From Schlesneria paludicola DSM 18645 (GTDB lineage Bacteria > Planctomycetota > Planctomycetia > Planctomycetales > Planctomycetaceae): a stretch of 48,329 bases of DNA. The translations under genes were made by a program, and so were the position numbers. Numbering within the stretch: the first letter of the stretch is position 1; every line of letters starts with the position of its first letter. Shown here one piece after another: positions 9,527 to 18,778 of the stretch. The notes under the pieces are model-generated. The model was not told the origin of the DNA. It saw only the letters and a list, made by a program, of their open reading frames with translations, and did no database searches. The DNA lies in the NCBI GenBank assembly GCA_945869955.1, contig CAMBQP010000013.1, positions 1-48,329 of the forward strand, given 5' to 3'.

Positions 9527-11241
9527 GTTTTCGACTCCTCGGAACTGGCGGCAGGAGGCTGTTTTTTCCGGGGCGGATTCTGTTCACCACGGGATTCGCC
9601 TGACGGTTTCAAATCCTGCTGATCAGCATCCTTCTGGTCAGAAGCCTGCTCGGGAGAAGCCTGCTTGACTTCGGTCCCCTGTTTTGACGTTTTCTTTTCC
9701 GTTCCCGTGGCTTTCACCCCGTTTTTCTTCTTCGTTCCGTTGAGCGAATCTTTTCCCGAATTGGCCGGGACTTTCGACTTCGTTTCGATTCGAGCCGGGG
9801 TCAGGCTGACCGAGGTTTCAAAGTTCCAAGGATACGATTTGTCCTGAATCCGTTCGTCTACGCGGGGTGTTTGCACTTCGTGTCGTGTATCGCGCAACGT
9901 CGCTTCCATCCGTGTCACCACGTTCGGCTCGCGCGCCAGTCCTTGAAACGCCAGACTTGCCCGTCCACCCCGTGCAGGACTCATCGTCAATCGCTGCAAA
10001 ACCAAGTCCTGTCCTGTGGGAAGTTTTGCAGAAAAATCCCGTAATTCGTCCAGCCAGACGACGCTGTTCGCATTCCAATCTTCGAGGGCATCCGCAACCT
10101 TTTTCTTTTCCGTCGTCTTTTTCACCAGACCTTCCAGATCAGATAACTCACTCGCCAGACGTTTGATTTCCGCATCCGCCGTGGAAAAAATGTCCCACAG
10201 ATAGTAAGCTCCCGCCCCTCCCAACAGCGCAACCGCAGACAATGACATCACCAGTTGTCGCGTCCGATTCGGGGGTTTCGGGGGTCGTTTGGGGTGTTGG
10301 AAATCCAGCGAATGTTTGCCACCATGAACTTCTGCCGTCAACATTCCCAATAGCGGAATCAGTCGACCTGACGACGGTTGTTCCCATTTGGCAGCCAGCA
10401 AAAACCCTGCATAGGGATCGCGCTGTTCTGCGTGAATTCCATTTTCCCGAGCAATCTGTTCCGCCAGACGTTGATGATCCTGCGCCGTTCCGACCACGTA
10501 TACGGTTTCAATCGCCTGAGAAACCGCAGCACTTTGTGGAGCCACGAGCAGAGTACGGCGAACTTCGTCCAAAAGCCGCGTCTCCGCAAATTCGTTCCCC
10601 AAAACGCCGGGCAGGCGAACAGTCCGAAAAAACAACGCCTGCACTTGGTCAATCACGATCAAATCGACTTCATCATCGATCACGTTCACCAGCAACGAAT
10701 TTCCTGCTCGAAGATTTTGACCCAGAAGATTGCGACCTTGAAGAAACAATGCCGCCGTTGCATACGAACGCATCAGCATCCGATCAGGGGTCATCCCCGC
10801 CGCGTTACAGACCCCCGTGACTCGGTCAAATTCGGTTCGCGATAATGCGGCAGCCGTAATTCGACGGGATTCGGTTGCAACACCTCCATTGGCGACAAAG
10901 TCGATCACCGACTCTTCAGCCAGGTTCGGGGACGCCGTCGTGACCTGATTCAAGACGAGTTCCGGGAGTTCGGCATCGGTTGCAGGAGGGACCGGGAAAT
11001 CAAACAGCTCGATCGCATTTCGATCGACACCCATTAAAATCCGGGCACCGGTCCGTTTGTGTTTTGCCAGAACCGTCTGCAGCCGCTTGCCCAGTTCCTC
11101 TGCCGTCAGGGGAGGGTCGTCAGCGCCACGGACGAAGGATATCGTCTCAGTCGCTTCCAGCGTGATTCGCTCGCCAACAGCGGTCCCCAGGACCAGGCAG
11201 AGTTCACGCGGGTCGCAGTCAATTGCCAGCAGGCGTTGCAT
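9523..11241 (-). CDS. GspL-like / PilM-PilN-type fusion protein
   Basis: About 572 residues from ATG 11241. That start has GGAG with a 6-base spacer (11248-11251); the in-frame ATG at 11253 lacks a well-placed site. The N-terminal 310 residues look like the actin/PilM fold of GspL (MQRLLAIDCDPRELCLVLG; later LLVNVIDDEVDLIVIDQ, VYVVGTAQDHQRLAEQIA). Then comes a membrane helix (about LVMSLSAVALLGGAGAYYLW), a coiled coil and a PilN-like periplasmic domain. The tail of about 80 residues is rich in Lys, Glu, Gln and Ser and looks disordered. In type II secretion GspL tethers the GspE ATPase to the inner membrane. The gene overlaps the GspK-like gene by 23 bases and the next gene by ATGA. Fusion of cytoplasmic and periplasmic parts matches GspL rather than separate PilM/PilN. 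Confidence 0.8.
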   Translation of the reverse strand: MQRLLAIDCDPRELCLVLGTAVGERITLEATETISFVRGADDPPLTAEELGKRLQTVLAKHKRTGARILMGVDRNAIELFDFPVPPATDAELPELVLNQVTTASPNLAEESVIDFVANGGVATESRRITAAALSRTEFDRVTGVCNAAGMTPDRMLMRSYATAALFLQGRNLLGQNLRAGNSLLVNVIDDEVDLIVIDQVQALFFRTVRLPGVLGNEFAETRLLDEVRRTLLVAPQSAAVSQAIETVYVVGTAQDHQRLAEQIARENGIHAEQRDPYAGFLLAAKWEQPSSGRLIPLLGMLTAEVHGGKHSLDFQHPKRPPKPPNRTRQLVMSLSAVALLGGAGAYYLWDIFSTADAEIKRLASELSDLEGLVKKTTEKKKVADALEDWNANSVVWLDELRDFSAKLPTGQDLVLQRLTMSPARGGRASLAFQGLAREPNVVTRMEATLRDTRHEVQTPRVDERIQDKSYPWNFETSVSLTPARIETKSKVPANSGKDSLNGTKKKNGVKATGTEKKTSKQGTEVKQASPEQASDQKDADQQDLKPSGESRGEQNPPRKKQPPAASSEESKT

Positions 11242-12859
11242 CGAATGCTCCATACGGCTGGGTGGTCGAAACTCCTCCTGGAGTATCCAAAACATCCCAC
11301 GGATAACCTCGTCCTAAAATCTGCAAATCCTTCCAGAACAGCCGCCGTACCGGTCTCCGACTGGCATCCAACACCATCTCGACCCGCTGAGAAAGTCGCG
11401 ATGTTTCGGAAAACGCGATAATCTGTCCGCGATAAACATCCCCTCCGACCGTCAGGTACGGAAACAGTTCTTTCATCTTCATAAGGCTGACGAGACCTTC
11501 GGTCAACAGCCAGCAGGGATGTTCGTCATGCGAATGATCAGGATTGGACAGTTCCCGCTTCGAGGTTGAGCTTCTTGCCGCCACAATTTGGTCAACAAGC
11601 CCCTTGTCAAAACCCGGAATCGCTCGCAGCACTTCGGGGGGAGCCAAGTTCAGATTGATCTGCCCGCGGAGAATCGGACGATTCGAGATCGTGACACGAT
11701 CGCAGAATTTCGCCAGGAAAACATCCAGTTGTTTTCGCTCTACCGGAACAGGACTGCCAATCACGCGCGGAGCACCCTTGGCGACGGGAATTGAGACCAA
11801 TGACTGCAAAACGTCGAGCGGCGATCGGAACAAGTACCGGGAGGGGCTGGCAAAGTTCACCTTCAGGCTCGCCAGATCGGCACTCGGACCGCTCCCCGCA
11901 TTCGGAATATATTGCCGGCAGAGGATCACATAATTTGCGAGTTGCAAATCAAAGCTCCGAACCAGTTCGGAATGCAATTGGCTGAGATTCGGCTGATTGA
12001 GATCAATTCTGACTTCTCCTTGACGAGTCTGATTCCGCTCGCCACCAAAAATCGTCAACAGTTCGGCCCAAGGCGAGAATTGCTCACCATCAACCTCCCT
12101 GTTTTCAAATTCTGGTGTTGAAGAGAGAGAAGTCTCGTCCAAGTCCAGATGATGATTCTGATTGGTATCATCGCCAAACAATAACGAACGAGTGACTCCC
12201 TTGATCAACAGCAGTTCCTCGAGCGAATCGGGAATGCCATTTCGCGGGGCGTATGGTGGGTTCAAGGTGGCATAATAGTCGTCCTCGGCCCCCGCTGGTC
12301 GAGGAATCCGGTCCGCATCCATCCAGTCGAGAATCGCATCTGCGATCGAGGTGGTCATGCCAGGCAGGGCAAGTAAGGCGTTTTGGCCGGCTCCGGCGAA
12401 ACGAGACTCCCACTCAAGAACCGTTCTCAGGTCCAGTCGCCCGGATTCCCGCTGAAGTCCATACCGCCATGTCGACGAAGTCGACGAGGAGGACTCGTGA
12501 TACCGGGGTGCCATCACCGTAAAACGGACCCGACCATGCGGGACCCCTTCATCGGCGACCACAATTCCGCGCATCCATTGTTCTTCCCCAGCAGCGATCG
12601 AAGCCGAAGTCGATTCGGATGTCGACGGTGGTCGGGAGAGATACAGCTTCAAAAATTCTTCAGCAGAAAGAATGGCGTGTTCCATCTGCAATTGTTCACC
12701 ACGCAAATGAACAACTTTATTCGCATTCGACATCGATGCCACAAAGCCAAAACCCGCCAGACTGATCATCACCACGACCACCATGACGATAATCAGCACA
12801 ATTCCACGGGGATTGGGCGGTCTGCTGCGGTTGCGGCGTGGTATTCGAAAAGCAATCAT
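11219..12859 (-). CDS. gspK: GspK-like minor pseudopilin / general secretion protein K
   Basis: 546 residues. The N-terminus has a basic stretch and then a prepilin-like hydrophobic helix (PRGIVLIIVMVVVVMISLAG), as in GspK, which characteristically lacks the usual Glu at +5. The body contains repeated helix-hairpin-helix-like segments ('LLALPGMTTSIADAILDWMDAD', 'LNLAPPEVLRAIPGFDKGLVDQIVAARS') typical of GspK/T2SSK, with 'IPRPAGAEDDYYATLNPPYAPRNG' matching the conserved acidic region. It is longer than proteobacterial GspK (about 320-340), as expected for planctomycete versions. GspK is thought to cap the pseudopilus tip with GspI and GspJ. Its ATG overlaps the GspJ-like stop (12856-12859), and its own end overlaps the GspL-like start. 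Confidence 0.88.
   Translation of the reverse strand: MIAFRIPRRNRSRPPNPRGIVLIIVMVVVVMISLAGFGFVASMSNANKVVHLRGEQLQMEHAILSAEEFLKLYLSRPPSTSESTSASIAAGEEQWMRGIVVADEGVPHGRVRFTVMAPRYHESSSSTSSTWRYGLQRESGRLDLRTVLEWESRFAGAGQNALLALPGMTTSIADAILDWMDADRIPRPAGAEDDYYATLNPPYAPRNGIPDSLEELLLIKGVTRSLLFGDDTNQNHHLDLDETSLSSTPEFENREVDGEQFSPWAELLTIFGGERNQTRQGEVRIDLNQPNLSQLHSELVRSFDLQLANYVILCRQYIPNAGSGPSADLASLKVNFASPSRYLFRSPLDVLQSLVSIPVAKGAPRVIGSPVPVERKQLDVFLAKFCDRVTISNRPILRGQINLNLAPPEVLRAIPGFDKGLVDQIVAARSSTSKRELSNPDHSHDEHPCWLLTEGLVSLMKMKELFPYLTVGGDVYRGQIIAFSETSRLSQRVEMVLDASRRPVRRLFWKDLQILGRGYPWDVLDTPGGVSTTQPYGAFDATPAGN
11242..11251 (-). promoter_or_regulatory. Ribosome-binding site that fixes the GspL-like start
   Basis: On the minus strand GGAG is followed by six bases and ATG at 11241. 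The signal lies inside the end of the GspK-like gene, so translation is probably coupled. It argues for the 572-residue form over starts at 11253 or 11295. Confidence 0.65.
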
Positions 12860-14061
12860 GGCTGACGCCCCCTTCGCTCTGGAGCGGGCGATTGGGAATC
12901 CGCAACCCCGACGATACGTGGAATTTGATCGAAATTCCCTGACTCGGTTTGACGATCCGCAAACGGCAAATGAACCAATCGCCGATAGACCCTGCCCGCA
13001 GACGTTGATCGGCCAGTCGAGTTTTCTTGGGCCAAAGACAGTGAGTCCTCAGAATCATCAATCGCTTCGCCATCAGTCTGCGAGGGAGATTCGCTTTTGA
13101 TGGTTTTGATGCGGAATAACAGTTCGACCAGCAGCGGAAGTTTTCTGCGTTCCCAACTATCCCATTCTTCTTCCCACTTCTGGCCGTCATAGTAACGAAA
13201 TTCGATCGCCGAGATCTGAGGAACATGAAACAAATCTCTGCCACTTTTTAACGAAAGGTCGTCGGCAGCAGTCCACTCTGGGAAATCCCCAGGTAACAGA
13301 CTGGTTGATGCCCCTGACGCGGCAGCCACTCGAGTCGCCAATCGGTTTCCTGCCCAGGTTTCCCACGCCCATTCGCGGCGGACAAATCCCCCCGGATGCT
13401 GTTGTTCCACGATGGTTGAATCGTGCTGTCTCAAGAACGTGTACTCGATCGTGCGTAATTCTGTGGCGACGGGAGTCCGAGCTTGCCCCGGTTGCGGGAC
13501 AAAATCCGCAAGCTCCAGAGGTTCCCGTGTCGTGCGTGGATCCGTCTGCAGCACGATCAATCGCAACGCCTGTTTCGTCCCAAATAATCCAAAACGGGGG
13601 GTGAGCGTTTCAGGGGATTGCGTCCCACGGGGAACCATCGACTGCGCAACGGGAATGGTTCCAGAGCCAAAACGGTCATTGACAGCAAGATTTGAACCCG
13701 AGGAAAAAGGGGGTGACTGGTTGCCAGCGGACGGTCCACGCAAACCAACCTGAGCCGGATTGGGAGTCGGCATCGCGGCGGAAAAATTACCGGGAACGGG
13801 AGAGGAATTCGGATCGAAATCGGCAAGCTGTGTCACCTGCGACAAATCCTTGGCGAGTAAACTCGTCAGCCCCCGCACAATTTGCGTTTCTTCAACCTTC
13901 TTTCGCCCCGATGCGAACATTCTGAGATAAATGTCGGAAAGACTCCACAGAGCGAGCATGACCACGGATGCAAGCAATGACGTTAGCAACACCTCGAGCA
14001 GCGTGAATCCGGCGAAGTACTGCAAACGCACAGAAATCCTTGGTGGCCGATTCGATTTCAT
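12856..14061 (-). CDS. gspJ: GspJ-like minor pseudopilin
   Basis: 401 residues. The prepilin cleavage motif is clear: a basic leader (MKSNRPPRISVRLQYFAG) followed by FTLLEVLLTSLLASVVMLAL, with the conserved Glu at +5 after the Gly cleavage site. The rest is a long, Ser/Pro-rich periplasmic part with an 'IEYTFLRQ' and 'EFRYYDGQKWEEEWDS' pattern (Y.DG..W...W) typical of GspJ. Length exceeds the usual 200-220 residues because of a low-complexity insert around residues 70-150. It would form the pseudopilus tip with GspI and GspK after cleavage by a GspO/PilD peptidase, which is not in this window. Both ends overlap neighbouring genes by four bases. Confidence 0.88.
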   Translation of the reverse strand: MKSNRPPRISVRLQYFAGFTLLEVLLTSLLASVVMLALWSLSDIYLRMFASGRKKVEETQIVRGLTSLLAKDLSQVTQLADFDPNSSPVPGNFSAAMPTPNPAQVGLRGPSAGNQSPPFSSGSNLAVNDRFGSGTIPVAQSMVPRGTQSPETLTPRFGLFGTKQALRLIVLQTDPRTTREPLELADFVPQPGQARTPVATELRTIEYTFLRQHDSTIVEQQHPGGFVRREWAWETWAGNRLATRVAAASGASTSLLPGDFPEWTAADDLSLKSGRDLFHVPQISAIEFRYYDGQKWEEEWDSWERRKLPLLVELLFRIKTIKSESPSQTDGEAIDDSEDSLSLAQENSTGRSTSAGRVYRRLVHLPFADRQTESGNFDQIPRIVGVADSQSPAPERRGRQP

Positions 14062-14591
14062 GGAATCGATACCCCCCCAGGATTTCGCGCGGATTGGTTG
14101 AGGTTCGACTCACCGGTTCGCGTAGCAGGGGATGCTCCCCGTGCTTCACCCCCCTGTGCTCGCCCCCCCTGTGCTGGATTGGAAGCGGTTGATCGAGTCC
14201 CATTCCCTGCGGGAGTTGAAGTGGTGTCTATTAACCAGCGAACCAGCGAAAACTGGACCGGACGACGAGAGGTTTCTGGATCCTGAAAAACGGTCACAAC
14301 CACCGCAACCAGTTCCTGCATGGGGAGTGGCCTGAGTTCCACCGAATACCGCCATTCCGGGTCGTCATCCAATTCCTGTGATTCAACCCCCTTGAGCGAC
14401 ACAACCCCTGCGACGATCTCATCCAGCTTGGCCTGACACAGCAATTGAGCCTGATTGAGATCGTAGGCGGAATTCGCCTGCTTTCTGCCAATCGTGGCCA
14501 GTTCAATCAAGGCAATCGAACTGGCCAGCAAAATACTGGTTGCCAACAGAACCTCCATCAGAGAGAAACCGCGGCGCGAAAGAACCATCAT
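14058..14591 (-). CDS. gspI: GspI-like minor pseudopilin
   Basis: 177 residues. The short basic leader MMVLSRRG is followed by FSLMEVLLATSILLASSIAL: the classic prepilin motif with Glu at +5. 'A..L.QAKLDEIVAG' after the helix is the pattern of GspI. The C-terminal 50 residues are low complexity (Ala, Gly, Gln, Arg, Ser), including a 15-base in-frame duplication and two G7 runs. It starts at one of two adjacent ATG codons (14591 or 14588), overlapping the GspH-like stop. The disordered tail is longer than in the usual family (about 120-130 residues). Confidence 0.87.
   Translation of the reverse strand: MMVLSRRGFSLMEVLLATSILLASSIALIELATIGRKQANSAYDLNQAQLLCQAKLDEIVAGVVSLKGVESQELDDDPEWRYSVELRPLPMQELVAVVVTVFQDPETSRRPVQFSLVRWLIDTTSTPAGNGTRSTASNPAQGGRAQGGEARGASPATRTGESNLNQSARNPGGVSIP
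14145..14174 (-). repeat. In-frame 15-base tandem duplication in the GspI-like gene
   Basis: Two 15-base units encode AQGGR and AQGGE, followed by a decayed third unit (ARGAS). Each carries a run of six or seven G on the coding strand. Because the unit is a multiple of three, copy-number change keeps the frame, but changes within the G runs would not. Confidence 0.8.
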
Positions 14592-15235
14592 CGCAATTCC
14601 TGGCGACGGGTCTCTCCAATTTTTGCAATCCCCGTCAGTCCGCTGAGTTTCACATCCAGATGCAGGTCCGGTTCGCCATGCAGTCCGACAACGGCCGTGG
14701 TTGTCGCCCCGTCAGGATAGAAAACAGCAAAATCAGTCCATTCTTCGTCGTCATCTGACGCGACCGAGTCCCCAGAATCGGTGAACTCTTCGTCCATCGG
14801 AACTTCAAAACAGATCCCCTCGGGAAGCTCTTTTTCTTCACTCAATCGATCTGACTGTTCATTGAGGGGTGAGTGTTCAACAGCCCCCCCCTGGACCAGT
14901 TCCATCCCCGTTTGTGCCGCAGATTCCAATTGCTCCATATCGCTTGCATCGTCTTCAGACAACGGCAAAACCTGAAATTTTCCCGTGTGTAATTGGATAC
15001 GAAACAATTGGGCCTCGCCAGACTGCATCGCCTTCAATCGTGCTTTCGCCATCGCTGAAGAAACTTCCTGTGCCGCGGCTTGCAGTCGCATTTTGTTCAT
15101 GGGCGACTTCAACATCGGCCAGGAAATTGCTGCCATCCCGGCCAGTACAGACATCACAACGACCATCTCCATCATGGAGTGACCGCGGCGCGGATGATCA
15201 GCGTTGTGGACAAACTTTGTGTTCAAGCACTTCAT
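14588..15235 (-). CDS. gspH: GspH-like minor pseudopilin
   Basis: About 215 residues from ATG 15235 (GGAAGG lies 9 bases upstream; an in-frame TTG at 15241 is too close to it). The prepilin motif is slightly unusual: PRRG followed by HSMMEMVVVMSVLAGMAA, with His instead of Phe/Met at +1 but Glu kept at +5. After the helix, 'AAQEVSSAMAKARLKAMQSGEAQLFRI' is the typical H-type pseudopilin pattern (similar to FimT/GspH). The middle holds an acidic insert (SDRLSEEKELPEG; EEFTDSGDSVASDDDEEWTD). It starts two bases after the GspG stop. It would be a minor subunit near the tip of the pseudopilus. Confidence 0.83.
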   Translation of the reverse strand: MKCLNTKFVHNADHPRRGHSMMEMVVVMSVLAGMAAISWPMLKSPMNKMRLQAAAQEVSSAMAKARLKAMQSGEAQLFRIQLHTGKFQVLPLSEDDASDMEQLESAAQTGMELVQGGAVEHSPLNEQSDRLSEEKELPEGICFEVPMDEEFTDSGDSVASDDDEEWTDFAVFYPDGATTTAVVGLHGEPDLHLDVKLSGLTGIAKIGETRRQELR

Positions 15236-15237
15236 TT

Positions 15238-15705
15238 TCAAGCACCTTCCTTCTTTTCGCCGTCCCAGCTCACAATATCATCATCGGTATTTTCCTGGCC
15301 GTCCGGACCAAAGGACCAGATTTCTGGTTCTTTGCGTTTATTGTGGGTGCCGGGAAACTGATACTGATAATCATGTCCCCAAGGATCCTTGGGAATCTGG
15401 GATTTTTTGAGGTACGGACCGTCCCAACTCGATTTTGTTTCTTCGTCTTGGGAAGGATCTTCCAGTAATGCCGACAAGCCAATCTCGGTATCCGGGTACT
15501 CACGCATGTCAACGACATAATGTTCGAGACTCGACATCAGCATCCCGATCTGAGTCTTCGCACCATTGATGTCCGCCTTTTGTTTACTTCCCAGAATGCG
15601 TGGCCCCACCATGGAAATCAATAGTACGAGAATCGCCAGTACGACCAGCATTTCCACCAGGGTAAAACCACTCCGCTGCCGTTGAAAAGTTCGTTGAGTT
15701 TTCAT
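15238..15705 (-). CDS. gspG: GspG major pseudopilin
   Basis: 155 residues. Leader MKTQRTFQRQRSG, then FTLVEMLVVLAILVLLISMV, a textbook type II prepilin cleavage and N-methylation site with Glu at +5. The C-terminal domain keeps the GspG signature: 'YPDTEIGLSALLEDP', 'WDGPYLKKSQIPKDPWGHDYQYQFPG' and 'PEIWSFGPDGQENTDDDIVSW', the last being the calcium-binding loop region with its Asp residues. Length fits the family (140-150). GAGGA lies 7 bases before the ATG. This is the main building block of the pseudopilus that pushes substrates through the secretin. It follows GspF after a 135-base gap, in which I see no hairpin terminator. Confidence 0.95.
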   Translation of the reverse strand: MKTQRTFQRQRSGFTLVEMLVVLAILVLLISMVGPRILGSKQKADINGAKTQIGMLMSSLEHYVVDMREYPDTEIGLSALLEDPSQDEETKSSWDGPYLKKSQIPKDPWGHDYQYQFPGTHNKRKEPEIWSFGPDGQENTDDDIVSWDGEKKEGA

Positions 15706-15840
15706 GAATTCATCCTCTATCTCTAAATCGACTTTGTTGCCTGGTCCATCCGTGTGTCGCAGGCCATTTCCTGACCAGAAACGTTCCTGGGTTTCCCTCT
15801 TACGTGCCCGTTTGCCCGCAAGTCATCTCTCGTATGTTCA

Positions 15841-17049
15841 CTATCCCATCGTGGCACTCATTTCAAAAACAGGGAGCAATAACGCCGTTAGCACAAACAG
15901 CACGACGGCCCCCATGATCAAGAGCATCGTTGGTTCGAGCAGACGCACCATGATGTTTAATTGACGTCCGATGCGTCGATCGATTCCATCCGCGACGTTG
16001 ATCAAGACCTTTTCCAGATTGTTCGATTCCTCAGCAATGCTGATCATCGCCATAATTGGTTTGGGGAAGAGTCCACATTCCCTTAACGGTCGCGATAAGG
16101 TTTCTCCCGACGAAATATTCTTCGCCGAACCATGAATCGCCTGAGCCAGCACTCGATTCCCCGTGGCGTCACTGCTGATTTCCAGTGCTCGCAGCAGAGG
16201 AACCCCATTTCGTAAGAGTGTCCCCAATACGCGGCAAAACCGTGACAGGGCTGTCGAAAGAAAGATCGGACCAATGGCAGGAAGCTGGATTTTGTATCGA
16301 TCGATCATCAATCGGGCAGCATCCGTTTGCAGTCGTTTTCGTAACCAGACGAACAGACCGAAAAGTCCTGCGGCCAGGATCAAGCCATAATTTCCCAGAA
16401 AATCACTGATCCATAAGAGCGCGATTGTCGGTCCGGGTAATCCCCCCGCTTTTTCCAGTTGAGAGAACAACTCCGCAAACTTGGGGACAAAAAAGACGAT
16501 CAAGACCACCGTCACCACGGTTCCAGCGACCGCGAGAAATGCGGGATAAGCCATGGCACCCACGACTTGCCCCTTCATTTCTTCCTGCATTTCCAGAAAA
16601 TCGGCAGTTCGCTTCAACGCATCTTCCAGGAAGGCCCCTTCAGATCCCGCGCGAACCATGCTGATGGCCAGCTCGCCGAAGATTTCCGGGTGTCGAGCCA
16701 GCGCTTGATCAAAGGGAACCCCCTCGGCCACTTTGTCTCGCACATCCGCCAGGACTTCTGCCAGGATCGGTTGTGCTGCTTGCTCGACCAGAACATCCAA
16801 GGCCGCCATCAACGAAACGCCATTTTGCAGCAAGTCCGCCAGTTGCGTCAAATTGTTTGCCAGCAACTCGGCCTTGATCCGTTTTTTCTTCGGCCAGAAC
16901 TGAATTGGGCCTTTGGTTTCATCAACGCGCACAGGAAATAAACCACGCTCTTTCAGCAACGAGAAGACATCTCGCTTGCTGGCAGCTGTGATTACGCCCG
17001 AGAGATCTTTTCCCGTTGCGTTCCGCGCTTGATAAGAAAAATCCGGCAT
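15841..17049 (-). CDS. gspF: GspF inner-membrane platform protein
   Basis: About 402 residues from ATG 17049 (MPDFSYQARNATGKDLSGVI is the standard GspF N-terminus). The open frame extends upstream to 17148 but that would overlap GspE. The two repeated T2SSF domains are visible: the first with 'LTQLADLLQNGVSLMAALDVL', the second with 'LSRFCRVLGTLLRNGVPLLRALEI'. Three hydrophobic segments are seen (around FLAVAGTVVTVVLIVFFVPKF, LGNYGLILAAGLFGLFVWL, and LLEPTMLLIMGAVVLFVLTALLLPVF). GspF connects the GspE ATPase to pseudopilus assembly. Length is that of the family. It lies 28 bases after GspE. Confidence 0.95.
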   Translation of the reverse strand: MPDFSYQARNATGKDLSGVITAASKRDVFSLLKERGLFPVRVDETKGPIQFWPKKKRIKAELLANNLTQLADLLQNGVSLMAALDVLVEQAAQPILAEVLADVRDKVAEGVPFDQALARHPEIFGELAISMVRAGSEGAFLEDALKRTADFLEMQEEMKGQVVGAMAYPAFLAVAGTVVTVVLIVFFVPKFAELFSQLEKAGGLPGPTIALLWISDFLGNYGLILAAGLFGLFVWLRKRLQTDAARLMIDRYKIQLPAIGPIFLSTALSRFCRVLGTLLRNGVPLLRALEISSDATGNRVLAQAIHGSAKNISSGETLSRPLRECGLFPKPIMAMISIAEESNNLEKVLINVADGIDRRIGRQLNIMVRLLEPTMLLIMGAVVLFVLTALLLPVFEMSATMG

Positions 17050-17077
17050 CAAAAACCCACTCAATAAAACAAATTCG

Positions 17078-18778
17078 TCAATCCGCTTTTGTGACTCGTA
17101 AAACTTCTGCCAATGTCGTCTGACCGCGCTGGACCCTGAGCCAGCCATCCTGCCGCAATGTGCGCATGCCAGCCTTAATCCCCGCTCGCTTGATCACATT
17201 CGAGGGAAGCCGTTCGGAAACCAGTTGACGTAACTCGTCGTTGGCCTCAAGAAACTCGTAAAGTCCGACTCGACCCGAGTACCCTGTACCACGGCAGGCA
17301 CGACAGCCGACATTCCGATAAAGCGGGGCACCACTGGCGCGAACCTCGTCCATCGGGAAGTCGGCAGGAATTTCTTCGGCGTGAGGCTCATAAGGGGCAC
17401 AGCAGGCTTTGCAGAGTGTCCGCACCAGCCGCTGCGCCATGACCCCTTCAATCGTGCTGCTGACCAGGAAGGGTTCCACACCCATGTCCACCAGCCGCAT
17501 GAAAGCGCCCGCCGCATCGTTCGTATGCAACGTGCTGAAAACCAGATGCCCTGTCAGCGAAGCCTGGATTGCATTTTCGGCAGTCTCTTGATCACGAATT
17601 TCACCGACCAGAACCACATCCGGGTCATGTCGCAAGATCGCTCGCAAACTCGCGGCAAAGGTCATCCCCACCTTTGCATGCACCTGAATCTGATTGATCC
17701 CATCCAACTGATATTCAATGGGGTCTTCGGTGGTAATGATCTTGGTTTCTTCGTCTTTAATCTCAGCCAGCGCACTGTAAAGCGTCGTCGTTTTGCCGGA
17801 ACCGGTCGGCCCCGTTACCAGAACAATCCCGTGCGGCAATCGAATCACACGATTGAATCGCTCGTAGATATCCTGATCCATCCCAATGCCGCGCAACGAA
17901 AATTGCATCGCATCCTTGTCGAGAACACGCATCACGATGCTTTCGCCATGCAGCATCGGAATCACTGAGACGCGGATATCCACTTCCCGGCGCGAGACTT
18001 TCAGTTTGATACGGCCATCCTGAGGAATCCGTTTCTCAGCAATGTTCATCTTCGCCATGATCTTCAGGCGACTGATAATGGCCGCCTGAAATCGGTTGAT
18101 TTCTGGAGGCATCGGCTGTGTTTGCAGAACGCCATCAATTCGGTAACGAATCTTCACACCGGCAGCCTGTGATTCGAGGTGGATGTCGCTGGCGCGGGCC
18201 TCGACCGCTTCGCAAAGGATCTCATTCACAAGATGAACAACAGAAGCCTGTTGCGCCATTTGCGATGCTTCAGACCGATCCCATTCCAGTTCGTCGAGAA
18301 CCTCGACCCCGTCGTTATCGGCTTCGGAATTCGCGATTAACCCATCAATGGTCTCGGCACCAACCCCGAGATGAGATTTCACCAATTTGGCAACTTCCCA
18401 TGGAAGTGCGACCATCGGAATTACGCTGCAGCCAGCCGCCGCACTCACTGCATCCAGCGCATGCAGATCAAATGGATTCCCGGTCACGACAACCAGTGAT
18501 CCCTCGGATCGGCGAATGGGGAAGACCCCGTAGCGATGAATCAACTTTACCGGGAATTTATCCAGAACCGATAAATCCGGCTCAATTGTCGACAAATCCA
18601 CAAAATCCAACCCCAAGGTTGCGGCCAGTGCCTTAACAGCACTCTCCTCACTCGAAAAACCAAGTGTCACGGCAACCTTATCCAAGGATCCGTGATTCAT
18701 TTGAGCATCACGTGCAATTTGAAACTCTTGAGCATCAAGCAATCTTGGTCCGCTCGCAAGTTGTGCTGTTTGCATCAT
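17078..18778 (-). CDS. gspE: GspE/PilB-type secretion ATPase
   Basis: 566 residues. N-terminal N1E/MshEN-like domain (about 20-140), then the ATPase core: Walker A GPTGSGKT at 323-330, Asp box TTEDPIEY at 349-356, Walker B with DPDVVLVGEIRD at 385-396, His box TGHLVFSTLHTND at 409-421. A tetracysteine zinc site follows as two CxxC pairs, C456/C459 and C492/C495, typical for GspE. Arg residues for catalysis are present upstream (ASDIHLE.....IRYRIDG). It powers pseudopilus extension from the cytoplasmic face. Two adjacent ATG codons (18778, 18775) are possible starts and neither has a strong Shine-Dalgarno. It is the first gene of the operon, so the promoter should lie in 18779-19656. Confidence 0.96.
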   Translation of the reverse strand: MMQTAQLASGPRLLDAQEFQIARDAQMNHGSLDKVAVTLGFSSEESAVKALAATLGLDFVDLSTIEPDLSVLDKFPVKLIHRYGVFPIRRSEGSLVVVTGNPFDLHALDAVSAAAGCSVIPMVALPWEVAKLVKSHLGVGAETIDGLIANSEADNDGVEVLDELEWDRSEASQMAQQASVVHLVNEILCEAVEARASDIHLESQAAGVKIRYRIDGVLQTQPMPPEINRFQAAIISRLKIMAKMNIAEKRIPQDGRIKLKVSRREVDIRVSVIPMLHGESIVMRVLDKDAMQFSLRGIGMDQDIYERFNRVIRLPHGIVLVTGPTGSGKTTTLYSALAEIKDEETKIITTEDPIEYQLDGINQIQVHAKVGMTFAASLRAILRHDPDVVLVGEIRDQETAENAIQASLTGHLVFSTLHTNDAAGAFMRLVDMGVEPFLVSSTIEGVMAQRLVRTLCKACCAPYEPHAEEIPADFPMDEVRASGAPLYRNVGCRACRGTGYSGRVGLYEFLEANDELRQLVSERLPSNVIKRAGIKAGMRTLRQDGWLRVQRGQTTLAEVLRVTKAD

